From: Symsagittifera roscoffensis
Lineage: Eukaryota > Xenacoelomorpha > Acoela > Convolutidae
Reading direction: 5' to 3'
NCBI RefSeq assembly: GCF_963678635.1
Contig: NC_087065.1
Coordinates: 14,176,743 to 14,240,742 of the forward strand
DNA: 64,000 nt
Shown here piece after piece: positions 41,501 through 53,579 of this stretch (its first letter is position 1; each line of letters opens with the position of its first letter). The translations under genes and the position numbers were made by a program. A model generated the notes under the pieces. That model ran no database searches. It saw only the letters and a program-made list of their open reading frames with translations, and was not told where the DNA came from.

Positions 41501-44500
41501 TTAAGTCGAGATTTAAGAATAATGATTTTTCTGTTTTTTTTTCAGAGCAGTCGAAATGTCATTTTGCTGTTTTCTGTGACGGAGAGCCAACGATTCGCTG
41601 GTTAGTTTTTTTTTAATCAGATAAATGCTAAACATAGTTTTGAGCTTACTGTTTTGAGTTTGAGTTATCCCCATATAGTCCCGGCGCGTTTTTCTCGAAA
41701 ACCATTTAATGGCAGGTTCAGGAGGGGCAAGGCAGGGCAGGGCGAGGAGAGGCAAGGCGGGTAAAGCCAGGCAGGGGGGGGGGGGGTGCAAAGCAGGTAG
41801 GGTAGCGCAAGGCAGGGCATCCATCTATCCAGTTGATTTTTTTGCCATTTCGTTCTTTGCGGGAAATGTTGCTTCTACTGAAAAGGGGATTAGTTTGCCA
41901 CTTCGCCTCGCACTTTGCTTAAAAAGAAATTTGTCGTGAATTTTTTGACTTTAGTTTTGGAGTGTGTTGACCATAAAAACGCACTAGCTATAAGCGTCAT
42001 TTTGAGCTTGATGAAATCTCAACAAAATCAACTGGACTATAAAGACGTCATGAGAACATCAATATGCGGTGCTGCTGCGCACCCACAAATAAATGCTGCA
42101 CAACAGATATTGAAAGTGGTTCTAAATTTGTTTCTGTGTCTCTTCAGGTTTCGCCCGACTGGCCAGTGAGAGTGATGCCAGTGCCCCGATGCCCCCCTGG
42201 CAGCTGCCTCCAGGCATGTCCATCCGCGCACTCAGTGGAGTATTCCAACTTGACTGGATCACTAAGTCAGTATACGCCTCATAAACTTTAAAGCTTCTCT
42301 TTATTCGATTGAGGCTTATTTATATGTTTGACTTAAAGCAGAGTGTTTGTATTGGCCGCTTCTGGTAATGAGCCCAAAGCCACAATAGAAATATAGTTTT
42401 TTATTGCCGACATCCGAGATCAAATGCGAGATTTTTATTGATTGATGGTTTAAAGCTAGCGTTGTCAGAGACCTGATTAGCTTGAAAAAGTGTGAATGAA
42501 TGGTCAATAAACAAACCTGCCCGGACACTGATGAGGGAAAGTTTGACTGCTTTGAATTTAAATGAATGGAACCCGTGCAAAACTGATAAACCAAGGAGTT
42601 AACTTCACCTAATTCATGCTTCAGGGAGGAGCTATTGTTTGCGAATACTACCCACTTGTACAATGAGTGGAACCTCAGGAAGCCTGTGAAGATTGGACGC
42701 GACGGTCAGGTAAGGTCAGAGTTCAATCTCCGCACCCTCATTCCGTTATGTAATCAAATTCGACATTTGAAGAACTCAATTGCAAGGTCATAGAAGTTGA
42801 AAGCTTTTTGGTTTGTTGGAGCCATCGTGGGAAAAGCGCTATGTTTTAAGTATTTCGAGGGTTATTTGATGCATTAGCTTCAATGCTACAATTCCCTGTT
42901 TCGAATAAATATTGGAGTGATTTGAATCTTTCTCAAGCTAAAAGTTGATGAAAATGATCAATTTCAAAGAAAATATGATATTTTCTCTCCCCTTGAAACT
43001 TTGTGTTGACATTGTCCATGATATAACTCGTTTCACTGTAAATTTGATGTTATGTCTGTGTGTGTTTGGAATGATGTTGGGCAAAAAAGATCATTTGTTT
43101 TCTGTATGTTTTACGAAATCGTTTTCTATTACAATAAATAAATAAATAGTCAATTAATGTTACAGGAAATCGAACCTTCGTGCGGTGAAAAACTGTGTCG
43201 TCTGTTCGAGTTTTCACCAACAATCGACATCTACGTGATTGTGAAGAAAGTGCGAGCTCACGAGAAGGCCAGAACGACACGAGACACGACAGAACCCCCC
43301 GAGCCCCACTACTACGGAGGCAGAGGGGGCTACGAAGGCCGAGGAGGTGGGGGGTTCCGAGGGGGCTATAGACCGTACAGGGGTTACAGAGGGGGGTACA
43401 GGGGTGGATATTATGGAGACAGGTACGACCACCACGAGGACTACTATAGTAGTAGAGACAGGAGGGAGAGGTCAAGGTCGCCTCCGAGGGGGTCAACATC
43501 AAGCAGATCAAGGTGGGTCGATTATTCCTCAAAGTTTCTTAGTGAAATGACGCAAAAATGGTCCCTTTTTTAAGAGTAATGAATGTAGTGTAGACTGTTA
43601 TATAGGTCTTGCTGATTTTTGTTTTTTTTTTCAGGAAAAAGTCTTAAAATGCTCTTATAACTACAGATGTGCATTCAAACATATTAATGCATTTATGAAT
43701 GCCTTAAGGTATATACGCACTTTTGAGTTCAATTGAAATTAATCTGCTGAAAGTTACGTAAATAGCACTCTCCAAACACGAACGTCGAAATGGCGCAAAA
43801 AACGCGAACGATTTCTAGTTTCGAAAGTGGAATTTAGTTTTTAGATTTCCAGCGGAATAAAAACTTTACTTATTGATCCAGTTTTCTCAAGTTGGGTTAA
43901 TGTTATAAAAAAAACGCCAATCATAAATTTTTCTAGAAATTCAAAGAAAAAGCATCAGTTTTTTTCTTTGAAATTCGAAAGATAAGATTTTTTTTTCAAC
44001 AAAGTTTACTTGCGTTCATTACTCTTTTCCAACTGTCAGTTAACTATGTTTCAATCGTTTCAATATGCCACAATAGTTTTTGTATCATTTGATGCCCTTT
44101 ATTCAATGAATGTCGGTTGCGAAGTTTATTTTTTTCCTGTGGATTTTAGCTACAATGAAACGAGCTGCCCAGCTATGTTTAACGATTTTGTGTGGTAAAT
44201 TTTATTTTGCATCTCATAATTTCTTTTCTAAAGAACTTTCCATGTTATATATCTTCCACTGATAAGTTGATCTTTTTACATTTTAATGCTCCCGGTTGAA
44301 CGTTTGGCGTATTCAAGAATATAACTGAAACTATGATAGTCTTGTTAAGTCTCAGTGAATGTATTTGGAACTTTCTTCAACAAAGCTCTCATTAATTTAC
44401 TCTATCTGCTGTATGTGTTTTTACATGCGTTAGTTTGACCTCAAGTCAACATGTAATAATTCGTTGATCTTCTAGGGGCTTCAATAACGAGTACTTCTCA

Positions 44501-46521
44501 ACTCGTGGTTCTGGGTCCAGCAGTCGACAAGACTACGAGCGAAGACATAGTCGGGAACGCTCCTCGGAACGACATCGCAACGAAGAGTCATCTTCCTCGA
44601 GACGGAGGGGGGAGGATCGAGGAGGCGATGAGAGTCGGGGGAGGGGGTCTTCGCCTTATGGAGACCACGTGAGCAAAGAGACAATGTTGCATGGCAGCTA
44701 CAACGACTACATGCGAGAGTTTCACAAACAGATGCAAAGAGCCTACCCTGGTTTTCCAGGACCGTTTCCGCCTCCTGTGAGTTGTCGCCATAAATGATTT
44801 AACCTTTGAAACGACATCAGTAGAAACGGAAACAAGAGAATGAAGTACATGAAGTTTTCTCGGAAACCTGGGAGATCTGTTTTTCATTATATTTTTAACC
44901 GTTAACACATAACAGCGGTTAACAGTTGGTGCCCCCTTGTAGAAGCTGTTTTACCGTAGATTTTTGAATACAGTTCAGAAAGATTGCTTGGAAAGTATTG
45001 TTCATTTTTTAGCCGGTGGATTGCTTCGAAGTTAATGTTTGTACAGATGCGTTTTTAATCTATGTCCTTATTTTTAAGCAACCATCACTGTTGGTCTTCT
45101 CTGCTGGTGAAAATTGATATCTATGTATTTGTATTTGCTCTAATGGTGTATAACTGTTGGTTTCAGTTCATGGGAATGCAGTTCTACCCGCCCCCATTCT
45201 CAGTTCCTCCTCCCAACTTCGGAGCTGCTGTTCCCTCCATTCCCACCAAAGAAGACGTAAATTACATTACCAATCTTTCATTACTGCTGAAGTGTTAATG
45301 ACTGTTGTTTTAAATTGTTTTTCAGAAAAATTCTTTTAAGTTGTTGATGCTCAAAGTTATCTTTTGGCTCTTCAACTTTTGGTTTCTTTTTTAGGTTCAC
45401 TTCAAATTCATTTGCGGAAGGAAAAGCAAATTTTCATCTCCGTTAACAACACTAAATATCGCAAAAATGGAACACATTTCTTACTACAAAAAGTGAATTA
45501 TTCGTTTTCCTCGCGAACGTAGTGTATTAGAACGAACATTATTTTTTCATAACCTAACTGGCAAATAAAAGTGTTCATTAAAAGTTCACTTATTTGTTGG
45601 CACTTTTGCTATCATCACGATGTGTAGCATTGGACATCTCATAGCATCTGTTCTCTGATTTATTTCTGGCAAGTGTTTTTTATTTATTAAGCGTCCGTGG
45701 CTCAGTGGGTAATGCGTGAGACTCATAATATCTCGGTCGCAGACCGAATTCGAGACCTGGCCGAATTTATACTAATTATTTCTACTTTTTCTTATTGCAC
45801 TTATAAAGCTGCTTTTTGTCGTGTTTTCGCTAGTGTCTGCGAAGCCAAGCATCGGATCTGTTTAAAATTCTAGCGAAATTTCAAAAAAAAACTTTTGGTC
45901 CAGTTTTCTCAAATTCAATCGAAAACTGTTTTTGGAATTTCAAAGCAGTTTTCTCAAATTCAATCAAAATTCTGTTTTCGGAATTTCAAAGAGCTAAGGC
46001 CATATTTTTTCTTTCGAGCTTTTTGGAACTTCTAGAAAGAACAGCAATTTTCTCGGCTTCGTTGAGTTCGTGAACTCTTCATGAGCTCTGTGCATTTGCT
46101 AACTTCAATTGTTAATATTGAATGTTTCGACGCAAAATTAACGGAACTGAAAAATTATTAGTGGTTCTAACAGCTGATTTATTATCAGGACATAGAGACA
46201 CACGCGAAGCTGGTTGATAAGTTCCTTAAAAATACCCGACATCGCAGCGACTCCTCGGCCTCCCGGTCGGACTACGAGGATGAGGACGAGGACGAAAATG
46301 TCAGTGACGACGAAGCTGCAGACGACTCACTCTCGGATGGCGATGCTTTCTCCGGTTCGTATGAAGTGAGAGCGGGTAAAAGATCTCGCCGAAGCACGAG
46401 TCGTCAACGCAGTGGTCGGACCAATAAAAAGTCCACTCATCGTAGCTCCTCAGTGGATAGCGAAGACGATGAAGACAATTTCATCCAATATTCGTCAAAG
46501 TCAGCCCAAAGGAAATACTAA
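38537..46521 (+). CDS. YTHDC1: YTHDC1 (YT521-B)-like nuclear m6A RNA reader
   Basis: Exons: 38537-38582 (tentative), 38671-38823, 39507-39737, 41078-41262, 41405-41458, 41546-41600, 42148-42265, 42625-42709, 43166-43512, 44476-44776, 45167-45256, 46189-46521. All borders are GT-AG and phases agree, giving 665 residues without the still-missing start. The YTH domain (41170-43260) begins 'RFYMIKSRNDHNV' and has the m6A cage Trp in 'NVWST' and 'PPWQLPPGM', then 'KPVKIGRDGQEIE'. The N-terminal part is acidic and Ser-rich with a poly-Ala run; after YTH come Gly/Tyr/Arg-rich and RS-like segments, the conserved 'LHGSYNDYMREFH' block, a Pro-rich stretch and an acidic/RS end. The last exon lacks any ATG. 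Family members act in nuclear splicing and export of m6A-marked RNA. Confidence 0.93.
39967..40699. mobile_element. Tc1/mariner-like foldback MITE, 733 bp, in a YTHDC1 intron
   Basis: The termini are 'cagtgctgatttaaattatc' and its exact reverse complement, each flanked by TA (39965-39966 and 40700-40701), the target duplicated by Tc1/mariner transposases; TACAGTG is their usual terminus. The inverted arms extend about 310 bp (39967-40280 and 40385-40699) at roughly 90% identity, leaving about 100 bp of spacer. There is no transposase ORF, so it is non-autonomous. It sits inside a copy of the TAATGAACG-family repeat (flanks at 39930 and 40705). Confidence 0.9.
41705..41822. repeat. G-rich purine repeat with poly-G run, YTHDC1 intron
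   Basis: Irregular repeats of 'ggcagggc/ggcaaggc' with a 12-G run near 41775-41787. Several G-tracts could form a G-quadruplex in DNA or pre-mRNA. ORFs read through it are low complexity and not coding. Confidence 0.8.
43572..44027. mobile_element. MITE-like repeat, TAATGAACG family, in YTHDC1 intron
   Basis: It starts 'aagagtaatgaatg' and ends 'cgttcattactctt' in inverted orientation. The interior contains 'tttctagtttcgaaagtgga', 'ttgatccagttttctcaa' and 'gaaattcaaag', as in the other copies. This is the longest and least rearranged copy in the window. Confidence 0.65.
45691..45765 (+). repeat. tRNA-derived SINE-like head with Pol III A and B boxes
   Basis: 'tggctcagtgg' (45698-45708) is a perfect A box and 'aattcgagacc' (45747-45757) a fair B box. 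Between them is a 'ctcataa' anticodon-loop-like sequence (CAT, as in elongator tRNA-Met). The acceptor, D and T stems do not pair properly, and an extra hairpin 'cggtcgcagaccg' is present, so this is not a working tRNA gene. A SINE head or tRNA pseudogene in the last YTHDC1 intron is most likely. Confidence 0.5.
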
Positions 46522-48762
46522 AACTGAAAAGAACTTGATGTTAAACTGGAATAGAGCAAACGTGAAATAGTGTTACTTATTTTTTCTTAGAAACCCAATT
46601 GAAACTTTTTGCTAGTACTGTTTATTAAATTCCATTTGGGATAAATTATAAAAATGTGTACCGGGATTATTTCAATAATTTTGGCTTTCGATAATTTACA
46701 TAACAGTTTATTCCATTTGGATTGTAAAAACTAAACGAAAATCTTTGATATTGTCGTATTAAGGCCATTGACAGTGATGTCTTAAAAGTTGGATCCAAAA
46801 AAGAAGGAATTTGGGATCAAATGTCTAAATTGATAAAAAGCACAATGGAAAAAGTATATGTCTTATTTAAATATTGAATAGGCAGTTTGACAACTACGAG
46901 AAGATCTAGATGGAATAGGTGCTCCTCGGGATTTTGACACGCCCTTTATTGTTCCGACCGCCTACCTAGAGTTTGAAAAGAACTGCGGCTTAGGGCAAGT
47001 TTATTTTTTCCGCGCACGATCAAGTGCAACTAATAAAGGTAAGCTGGGCCAAGTGACGTATCATATAAAAATCCTTTCCTTAGTGTCACGTATTTGAAGA
47101 ATCGAGAAGACTATTGCTAGTCTTTTCATTTTGCCTTTTAACTGCAAAAATCTGCGATGCAGGTTGCAATCAACAACAATTTATCCGGATCTCCCTTTCT
47201 CAAATACTTACTCTCCAAACTCTGTAGAAACAAGTTATGGCCTCAAGTAAGCCCATTTTTTGACAGTAAAATAAAATTTTTAACACTTGTGGTTTTTCTT
47301 TAAAATTACCCTGCTAAACCGGAGATAAGGGATTTAACCAAAAAAGCAATTATGCAAATCTGATTTGCGCAAGCGGCTAGGTCTTCATTTTAAAACAAAA
47401 TGGCATTAAAATGTTCAAAGTTCGAAATTTCACCCGTTTTTTAGAACGTTATACCTTTTGTCCTGAAACTGTCCTGCTGATTCTGAAATTGATAATTCAT
47501 TCAAAACACCATGCTGCTTAAATTTTTACTGAGTATTCTGTTTTACCCTGTTTTCTGTAGAAAAACTTATAGGTACTTCGGAAAAATTTTTTTTAAGATG
47601 TTCAGTTTTTTTCTTAAATTTGCCCACTATTCTCGAAAAATACTTGCTTAATCTGATATTGAGATTCAATTTAAAAAAAACAGTGTGCTGAAATCTTTAA
47701 TCTAAAAATCAGGGCGTGGAAAGCTGAAGTTTTTTCCACACTTAAGTGAAAATTTTATAGATTTAGGAAAACTCAAATTTTTGAAGTTTAGGTCAATTTG
47801 GAATGATTTTTAATTATTTTTCAAAAATTACCCCGACAAATTTGAGATGAAGATTTCAAAGAGCGAATAGTAGTTTTCTGCTGTAAAATAGCGGTTAGTC
47901 CACTACTGAAGCAGAGATGCAGGGTTAAGCGTAAATCCGTTTTGTAATTTTTCAACTGACGCATTTCCGTATAAGTACAATATAAGTTCAAAAATATAAG
48001 AACAGGTAGATCCAGAATCAACAGGTCGGATATTCAAATCAGAAAAATTTAAAAAGTTTTGAGTTTATGGTCAAATTTTTGCTTCATAATATTGACACTT
48101 TGATAGAAAAATAGCTGCTTTATTGTTGGTTAGTAAGTAAAATTACAAGCGGTCGCGGAGCAGATGTGAGAACGTAATACTCCTAATTTCAAAAAAAAAC
48201 TTTTTAAAGTGCATTCTGTTCTCTTTTCAAATTGTGTTACCTGTTTTATAGCTCTTTCTTACATTTTCTTTGCGTGTGTTTGCATCTATGTTGATTACTC
48301 TTCACTCAGCTTTGATGACGCTCAATTTGACTCATGCAATTTCTACGTTGTTTTAGCTCTTAACACTTGGTTTAATATTGCACCCCAACATTTTGCAGGC
48401 TCGTTCCCACTTGGCCTGGACATAACACGGTCGCTTTTGCACCCTATGGTCTGGTGTTTCACTCACGGCAAGACCTTGATTTCGATTGTCTGATCAATTT
48501 TGTCAACTTACGTGCCACATCACGCATACTTCTAGCGTTGTAAGCAAGAATCATGGTCATTGCAAACGTTTTTCAATGTAGTTTCAGGTAGGACTGTAAA
48601 CTTTTTAAATTTTTTTTTTCATAAAATATTTTTCCGGCTCAATTTGATTCTGCCCAATTTGCCAAATCAGATTTGACTCAATTTGTTTCTGCGATTGTCG
48701 CCTTCGTTTCCGCTTGGTGAATTATGTTCCTTTGCTAACTTAGAATATTGCAATCGGGTAAA
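46522..48762. other. downstream of YTHDC1, no gene
   Basis: The 3' UTR begins here; its end was not determined. From about 47560 to 48010 there are degraded units related to the 23.4-kb 165-bp repeat ('ctcgaaaaatac', 'aatctgatattgag'). Confidence 0.45.
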
Positions 48763-50402
48763 AGACTTTTTTTTCCGTAATTAACTTTGTTCACAGAATG
48801 GTCAAAATAGAAATAGCCAATTTAAGTTCATTTCATAATATTTTTATTTTTCCTTGCGTCTCCGTTACAATTGGTCTGGAGATAACCGAAAATGCACGAG
48901 AAGGCAATTGTCATTGGTTTGAATCTGACAGTACATTTCTTCAAACGTGAAACATTTGGTTTCGAGAAACTTGGCAAAATGTTTGTCTGTTTACGTTTTT
49001 TGCGCTTAGTTGCCACATCGTGGAAGTAATTTTCTTTTTGCTGTGCGCAGGTTAAATTTTAGTTGTTTTTAGTGATTTAATTTTGTATTAATGTTTGTAA
49101 TTTTACTAGCCTTCGCTTCGTATATTTTCTCTTTTTTGCTTTTGTTGCTTAAAACATTTATTCTTCCCAAATAATTCCGGCTTAAATTTCATCAACTTAG
49201 TGACCTATTTTTAGAAGTTTCAAGGAAAACATAACTAAAACACTTCACTCTGGAGAGCACAAAATGCTAAGAAGTTTTTAAAAATTATAGTTACTCAAGA
49301 CAACAAGTTATATTCTGGCATTTATGTTTTTTTTCTGTTCCTTTTGTTCCGCTTGACAAATTTGACTTAGATTTATTGGGTAAATGGCCTCATATTGCGT
49401 TTTTTGATGTGTAAAAAAGAATTTTAATGTACTTGTGTGGGTTTTGAGGGTGAGGGGGACTTGGTACAACTATATTAGTCTTAAATATTTTTGGTTATTT
49501 TCCTTTTTTTGGCTAATTAGGTTTCGGCTTGTTTTATATCGGCTTAGTGGACTCAAATTACTTCATTTGACGAGCAAAAAGTTGTGTGTGTGTTTTCAGA
49601 CTTTTTTTCCCGTAATTAACTTTGTTCACAGAATGGTCAAAATAGAAATAGCCAATTTAAGTTCAGTTCATAATATTTTTATTTTTCCTTGCGTCTCCGT
49701 TACAATTGGTCTGGAGATAACCGAAAACGCATGAGAAGGCAGTTGTCATTGGTTTGAATCTGACAGTACATTTCTTCAAACGAGAAACATTTGGTTTCGA
49801 GAAACTTGGCAAAATGTTTGTCTGTTTATGTTTTTTGCGCTTAGTTGCCACATCGTGGAAGTAATTTTCTTTTTGCTGTGCGCAGGTTGAACTTTAGTTG
49901 TTTTTAGTGATTTACTTCGCTTCGTATATTTTCTCTTTTTTGTTTTTGTTGCTTAAAACATTTATTCTTCCCAAATAATTCCGGCTTAAATTTTATCAAC
50001 TTAGTGACCTATTCTTAGTAGTTTCAAGGAAAACATAACGAAAACACTTCACTCTGGAGAGCACAAAATGCTAAGAAGTTTTTAGAAATTATAGTTACTC
50101 AAGACAACAAGTTCTATTCTGGCATTTATGTTTTTTTTCTGTTCCTTTTGTTCCGCTTGACAAATTTGACTTAGATTTATTGGGTAAATGGCCTCATATT
50201 GCGTTTTTTGATGTGTAAAAAAGAATTTTAAGGTACTTGTGTGGGTTTTGAGGGTGAGGGGGACTTGTTACAATTATATTAGTCTTAAATATTTTTGGTT
50301 ATTTTCCTTTTTTTGGCTAATTAGGTTTCGGCTTGTTTTATATCGGCTTAGTGGACTCAAATTACTTCATTTGACGAGCAAAAAAGTTGTGTGTGTTTTC
50401 AG
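48763..50402. repeat. 835-bp tandem duplication
   Basis: Copy one 48763-49597, copy two 49598-50402, more than 95% identical at offset 835 with small indels (one about 30-bp deletion near 49912 in copy two). Both start at 'agacttttttt' followed by 'ccgtaattaactttgttcaca'. A 62-codon minus-strand frame occurs in both but starts with GTG, not ATG. Part of the unit is also found at 33360-33400. Confidence 0.92.
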
Positions 50403-52229
50403 GTTGAGGGGTCTTGTTAACTTTTTAAGTCTTAAGTCTTGTTGATTTTTTTTCAGCTTCAATGTTTCTGCCACGGTATTTTTGTCTTTTTCACCACTTG
50501 GTGAACTTTTTCCGAAGCTTATTTCACATTCTAATGTTTTGGCTTGTTTTTTGTTTCAAATCTAGCCTTTTTTTTGCCAGATCTAATTTTTTTTCAACAA
50601 TTTCGCTTTTTTTGTCAGCGGTTTTCTTGTTTTGTATCGCAAGAGGTGCAAAGCTCAGCTTCGCTTCCGCATTTGTTTTAATCGCTATGCTTTTGTATTT
50701 TGCAAAATTTTAAGACTTTTTGAAAAGAAATTACTAGGTTTCAAAAAAGGATATGCTTGGAAACAACTCCTACTCCCTTGTACCTGTATAATCCCTTAAC
50801 CTTTTTATACTTCACCAGCCTGTCTGCAGCTTTCAAAAAAGTCTGTGTGGGAATATTTAATTTATTTTTTGAATTTTGCGTTCAAGTGACAGAACGGGTT
50901 GTGGGAAGTTCCCCATCATTACCGAATACACCCAACTTTTATACAAACAAATTGATCCTAGTATAATTAAATTATAATTTTTTTTGAAAACAATTGATCT
51001 TTTTCAAAAACTAATCTTTCAAATCTGAGTTTAACATGAAACAATTTTTTTTACACAAAAATCTATGATTCTCGAAAACGTCCAAATTCTAATTTAAAGA
51101 CCGTTTTATGGAAATTTTTCTTTTCTCGATAATTATCCTGCCAAATCTGATATGTTAGGTTTGATCGAAAACTAAAACTAAAACTTAAATTGGCTGCTCC
51201 CATTTTTTTTCGAAGACTGCCATGGTTTTCCTAAAATGCAAAGTTTTTTTTCTAACTTTGACTGTTTTTTGGATTTTTTTTTAAAAAATTTTTTGTAAAC
51301 TATCCTGCCAATTTAATCGAGAAACCAGATTTTGGGAGTTCAATCGGTGTTGGGAGCTTCTCTGCTTAAACTTTCAATCAAAAAAAATCGGTTTCGCCAC
51401 GACCTCTTTTTTGCAGAAAAAATTTACGGATTTCTGAAAGTCTAGTTAGTTTTTGAACTTCTGTTTTCCTAAAAACCACTTTTCAATGCTGAGATAAAAG
51501 TGTCACTCGAAAAACCCGGCCGCAAAAACTTTTCCTGTAGAAGCGGGGAGTCGCTACTTTTCGTGAGAAAACAAAAAGGAAAAAACATTTTTAGCAGAGA
51601 AACAACTAACATTTCGGGCAAAATCCAAAACTTGAAAAAATTCATCTTACCCCGCTTCAGTACAAAAAAATCAAAAAATATCCAACAGCTATTTTTTTGA
51701 GGTACACGAAAAAAATTTTTTGTTTTGTTCGACTTCCTTCTATATCACGCGCAAGAACACCGTTTCAAAGTTATCTGATTATTGTACTTTCATGAATATG
51801 GTTAAAAATTTTGATACTTGCACAGCAACTGGTACTCTGGTTTTATTTCAAGAAGATGGCATATAAAAATAGTTTCTCCTGACTTAAAAAAAACGTAATA
51901 TTTCGACCAAAAAATTAAAAAGATATAAAATGAAACAGAGAAGTTCACCCAGAGTGAAAAAAAACTAACACTGAGGGTCTTAATCTCAAATTTTTTTTAT
52001 GTTTGATGAACAGGTTGCCTGCAATAGTATGAATTTTTGTTTCAATTTTCGAAGAAAGTGACGAAATTTGTGCACGGTGTTTTGTCTCCCGACAAACTTT
52101 GACTTTTTAACTAGAAACTTTTGACTGGCTTTTTTATATAATTAAAACAGTATTGCCGTCCTAGCCGTCCTGAGCTTGTTTAAGAAACTTTTTATGGGTT
52201 TAAAAATTGCGGGACTTTTTTTGGAGCTA
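50403..52229. other. intergenic with dispersed 165-bp-type units
   Basis: The stretch 50760-51060 contains 'agaacgggttgtgggaagtt' and 'cacccaacttttatac', related to the array at 23.4 kb. The remainder is AT-rich without a gene. Confidence 0.5.
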
Positions 52230-53134
52230 ATAACGCGTGAGCGGAGATTAAATCTGTCTTAGAAATTGTTGCAAATTGAATTGAGGCAAGCTGTTATGCG
52301 TATTCAAAATTTCGCAATATGCAAAATATATCATTTTGTATTTCACATAGCATCTGCAGTGATGAAGTTTCGAAATAAATACTGCTATATTGACCTCCAG
52401 AGACAGTCGAAAAAATCAAAGTTTCGCCATGATGCGAGGTGTGTTCTTTTTTTTGGTGGATATAGCTCACACGATCTCAAAACGCATGCAATGGTTTAAA
52501 TTTAGGCTCAAGACAACTATAGCTTTGGAATAATTTTATAGAATTCCGTCAAAAGTGGCTAAATAAAAAATCAAAAGCTGTCTGCATAAAAAACCCCGAG
52601 CACAAATTTTCCGTTTCTTTTCTGATCAATAATATTCAATAATATTCCCTATTTCAACCACAATTCTGGGACCATTCTCAAAGTTGGTGTTTTTTCTTCT
52701 AAGTTGGTGTTTTTGAGGTTAGAGATTATAAATTAAACGGTACATCACTTCTATCAACTGGCATGTGATTTTGAGGCTTTGTTTGTATTCTCGGTTGGTA
52801 CGATTATTCTAATCTTTTTGGCCATTCTTTATGTGTTAATTTGAACAAAACAAAACAAAATTGCTCGTATCGGGGCAAAATCCCGAAAGTTCTGACTGTC
52901 TCATAAAGTCTATGGAGCAGTAAAAACATGAAAAATTAATTGTAATATTTATTAAAAATAAATATTTTTTTCAAATTTGAAATTTTTGTGAAAATCATCC
53001 CCCCCCACACACCATATAAAACATAAAGTGATAAATTTCGCTCCTGGTAATAAATCGGTTATGCCAAATAAGCTTCCTTCAACTAATTTGGAACGATTTC
53101 TAAGACGGATTAAATCTCCACTTACGCGTTAATT
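52230..53134. repeat. inverted repeat, about 50-bp arms, 800-bp interior
   Basis: 52230-52280 and 53085-53134 are about 85% identical in reverse complement (shared 'aacgcgt', 'ggagatt', 'gtcttagaaat'). They are possible ends of an old transposon; the interior has no coding frame. Confidence 0.5.
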
Positions 53135-53579
53135 GCGCAAAATATATCGCGCGTGATCCCAAATGGGTCAAAATGACAACCTTTAAACCCTCATAACTTT
53201 ACGAAAAATGTTCACAGTTGAATTTTTTTTGAATTTTAAGCTCAGGACATTGATACCTCTTGATTGATATGTAGAAAAATCTGTCAAAAACAGCTATTTA
53301 AAGAGTCGGAATTTGTCTGAAGAAAAAAAACCACCCGAAGCACAAAAGATTGATGGTAATTTTGTTAAGAAAGATGGAACAAAAATTTCATTTCTTTTTC
53401 AAAATAGTTGCCCTGGAATCAACGATGAATTAGTTTTTGTTTTTGTCTCTGTCACATAAATTTGTATTTACAAAAACAAGCCTGCGGTTGAAGTGTTATA
53501 ATGTCAACCCATATTTTTCCAACGTTAACTGCTCACTTAAAAACATAAATTAGAGATGTAGTTTATTTAAAAGCTGATA

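Noticed and set aside
41709-41939. Gly/Arg/Ala-rich ORF
   Set aside because: It reads through the G-rich intronic repeat of YTHDC1 and has no splice or homology support.
42037-43550. Several overlapping ORFs on both strands around YTHDC1 exons
   Set aside because: Shadows in other frames of the confirmed exons 42148-42265, 42625-42709 and 43166-43512.
45691-45765. Functional tRNA-Met gene
   Set aside because: Acceptor, D-stem and T-stem pairing fail, and an extra hairpin breaks the spacing.
48828-49851. Nearly identical 62-codon minus-strand ORFs in both 835-bp copies
   Set aside because: Both start with GTG, there is no ATG, and their similarity is explained by the DNA duplication.
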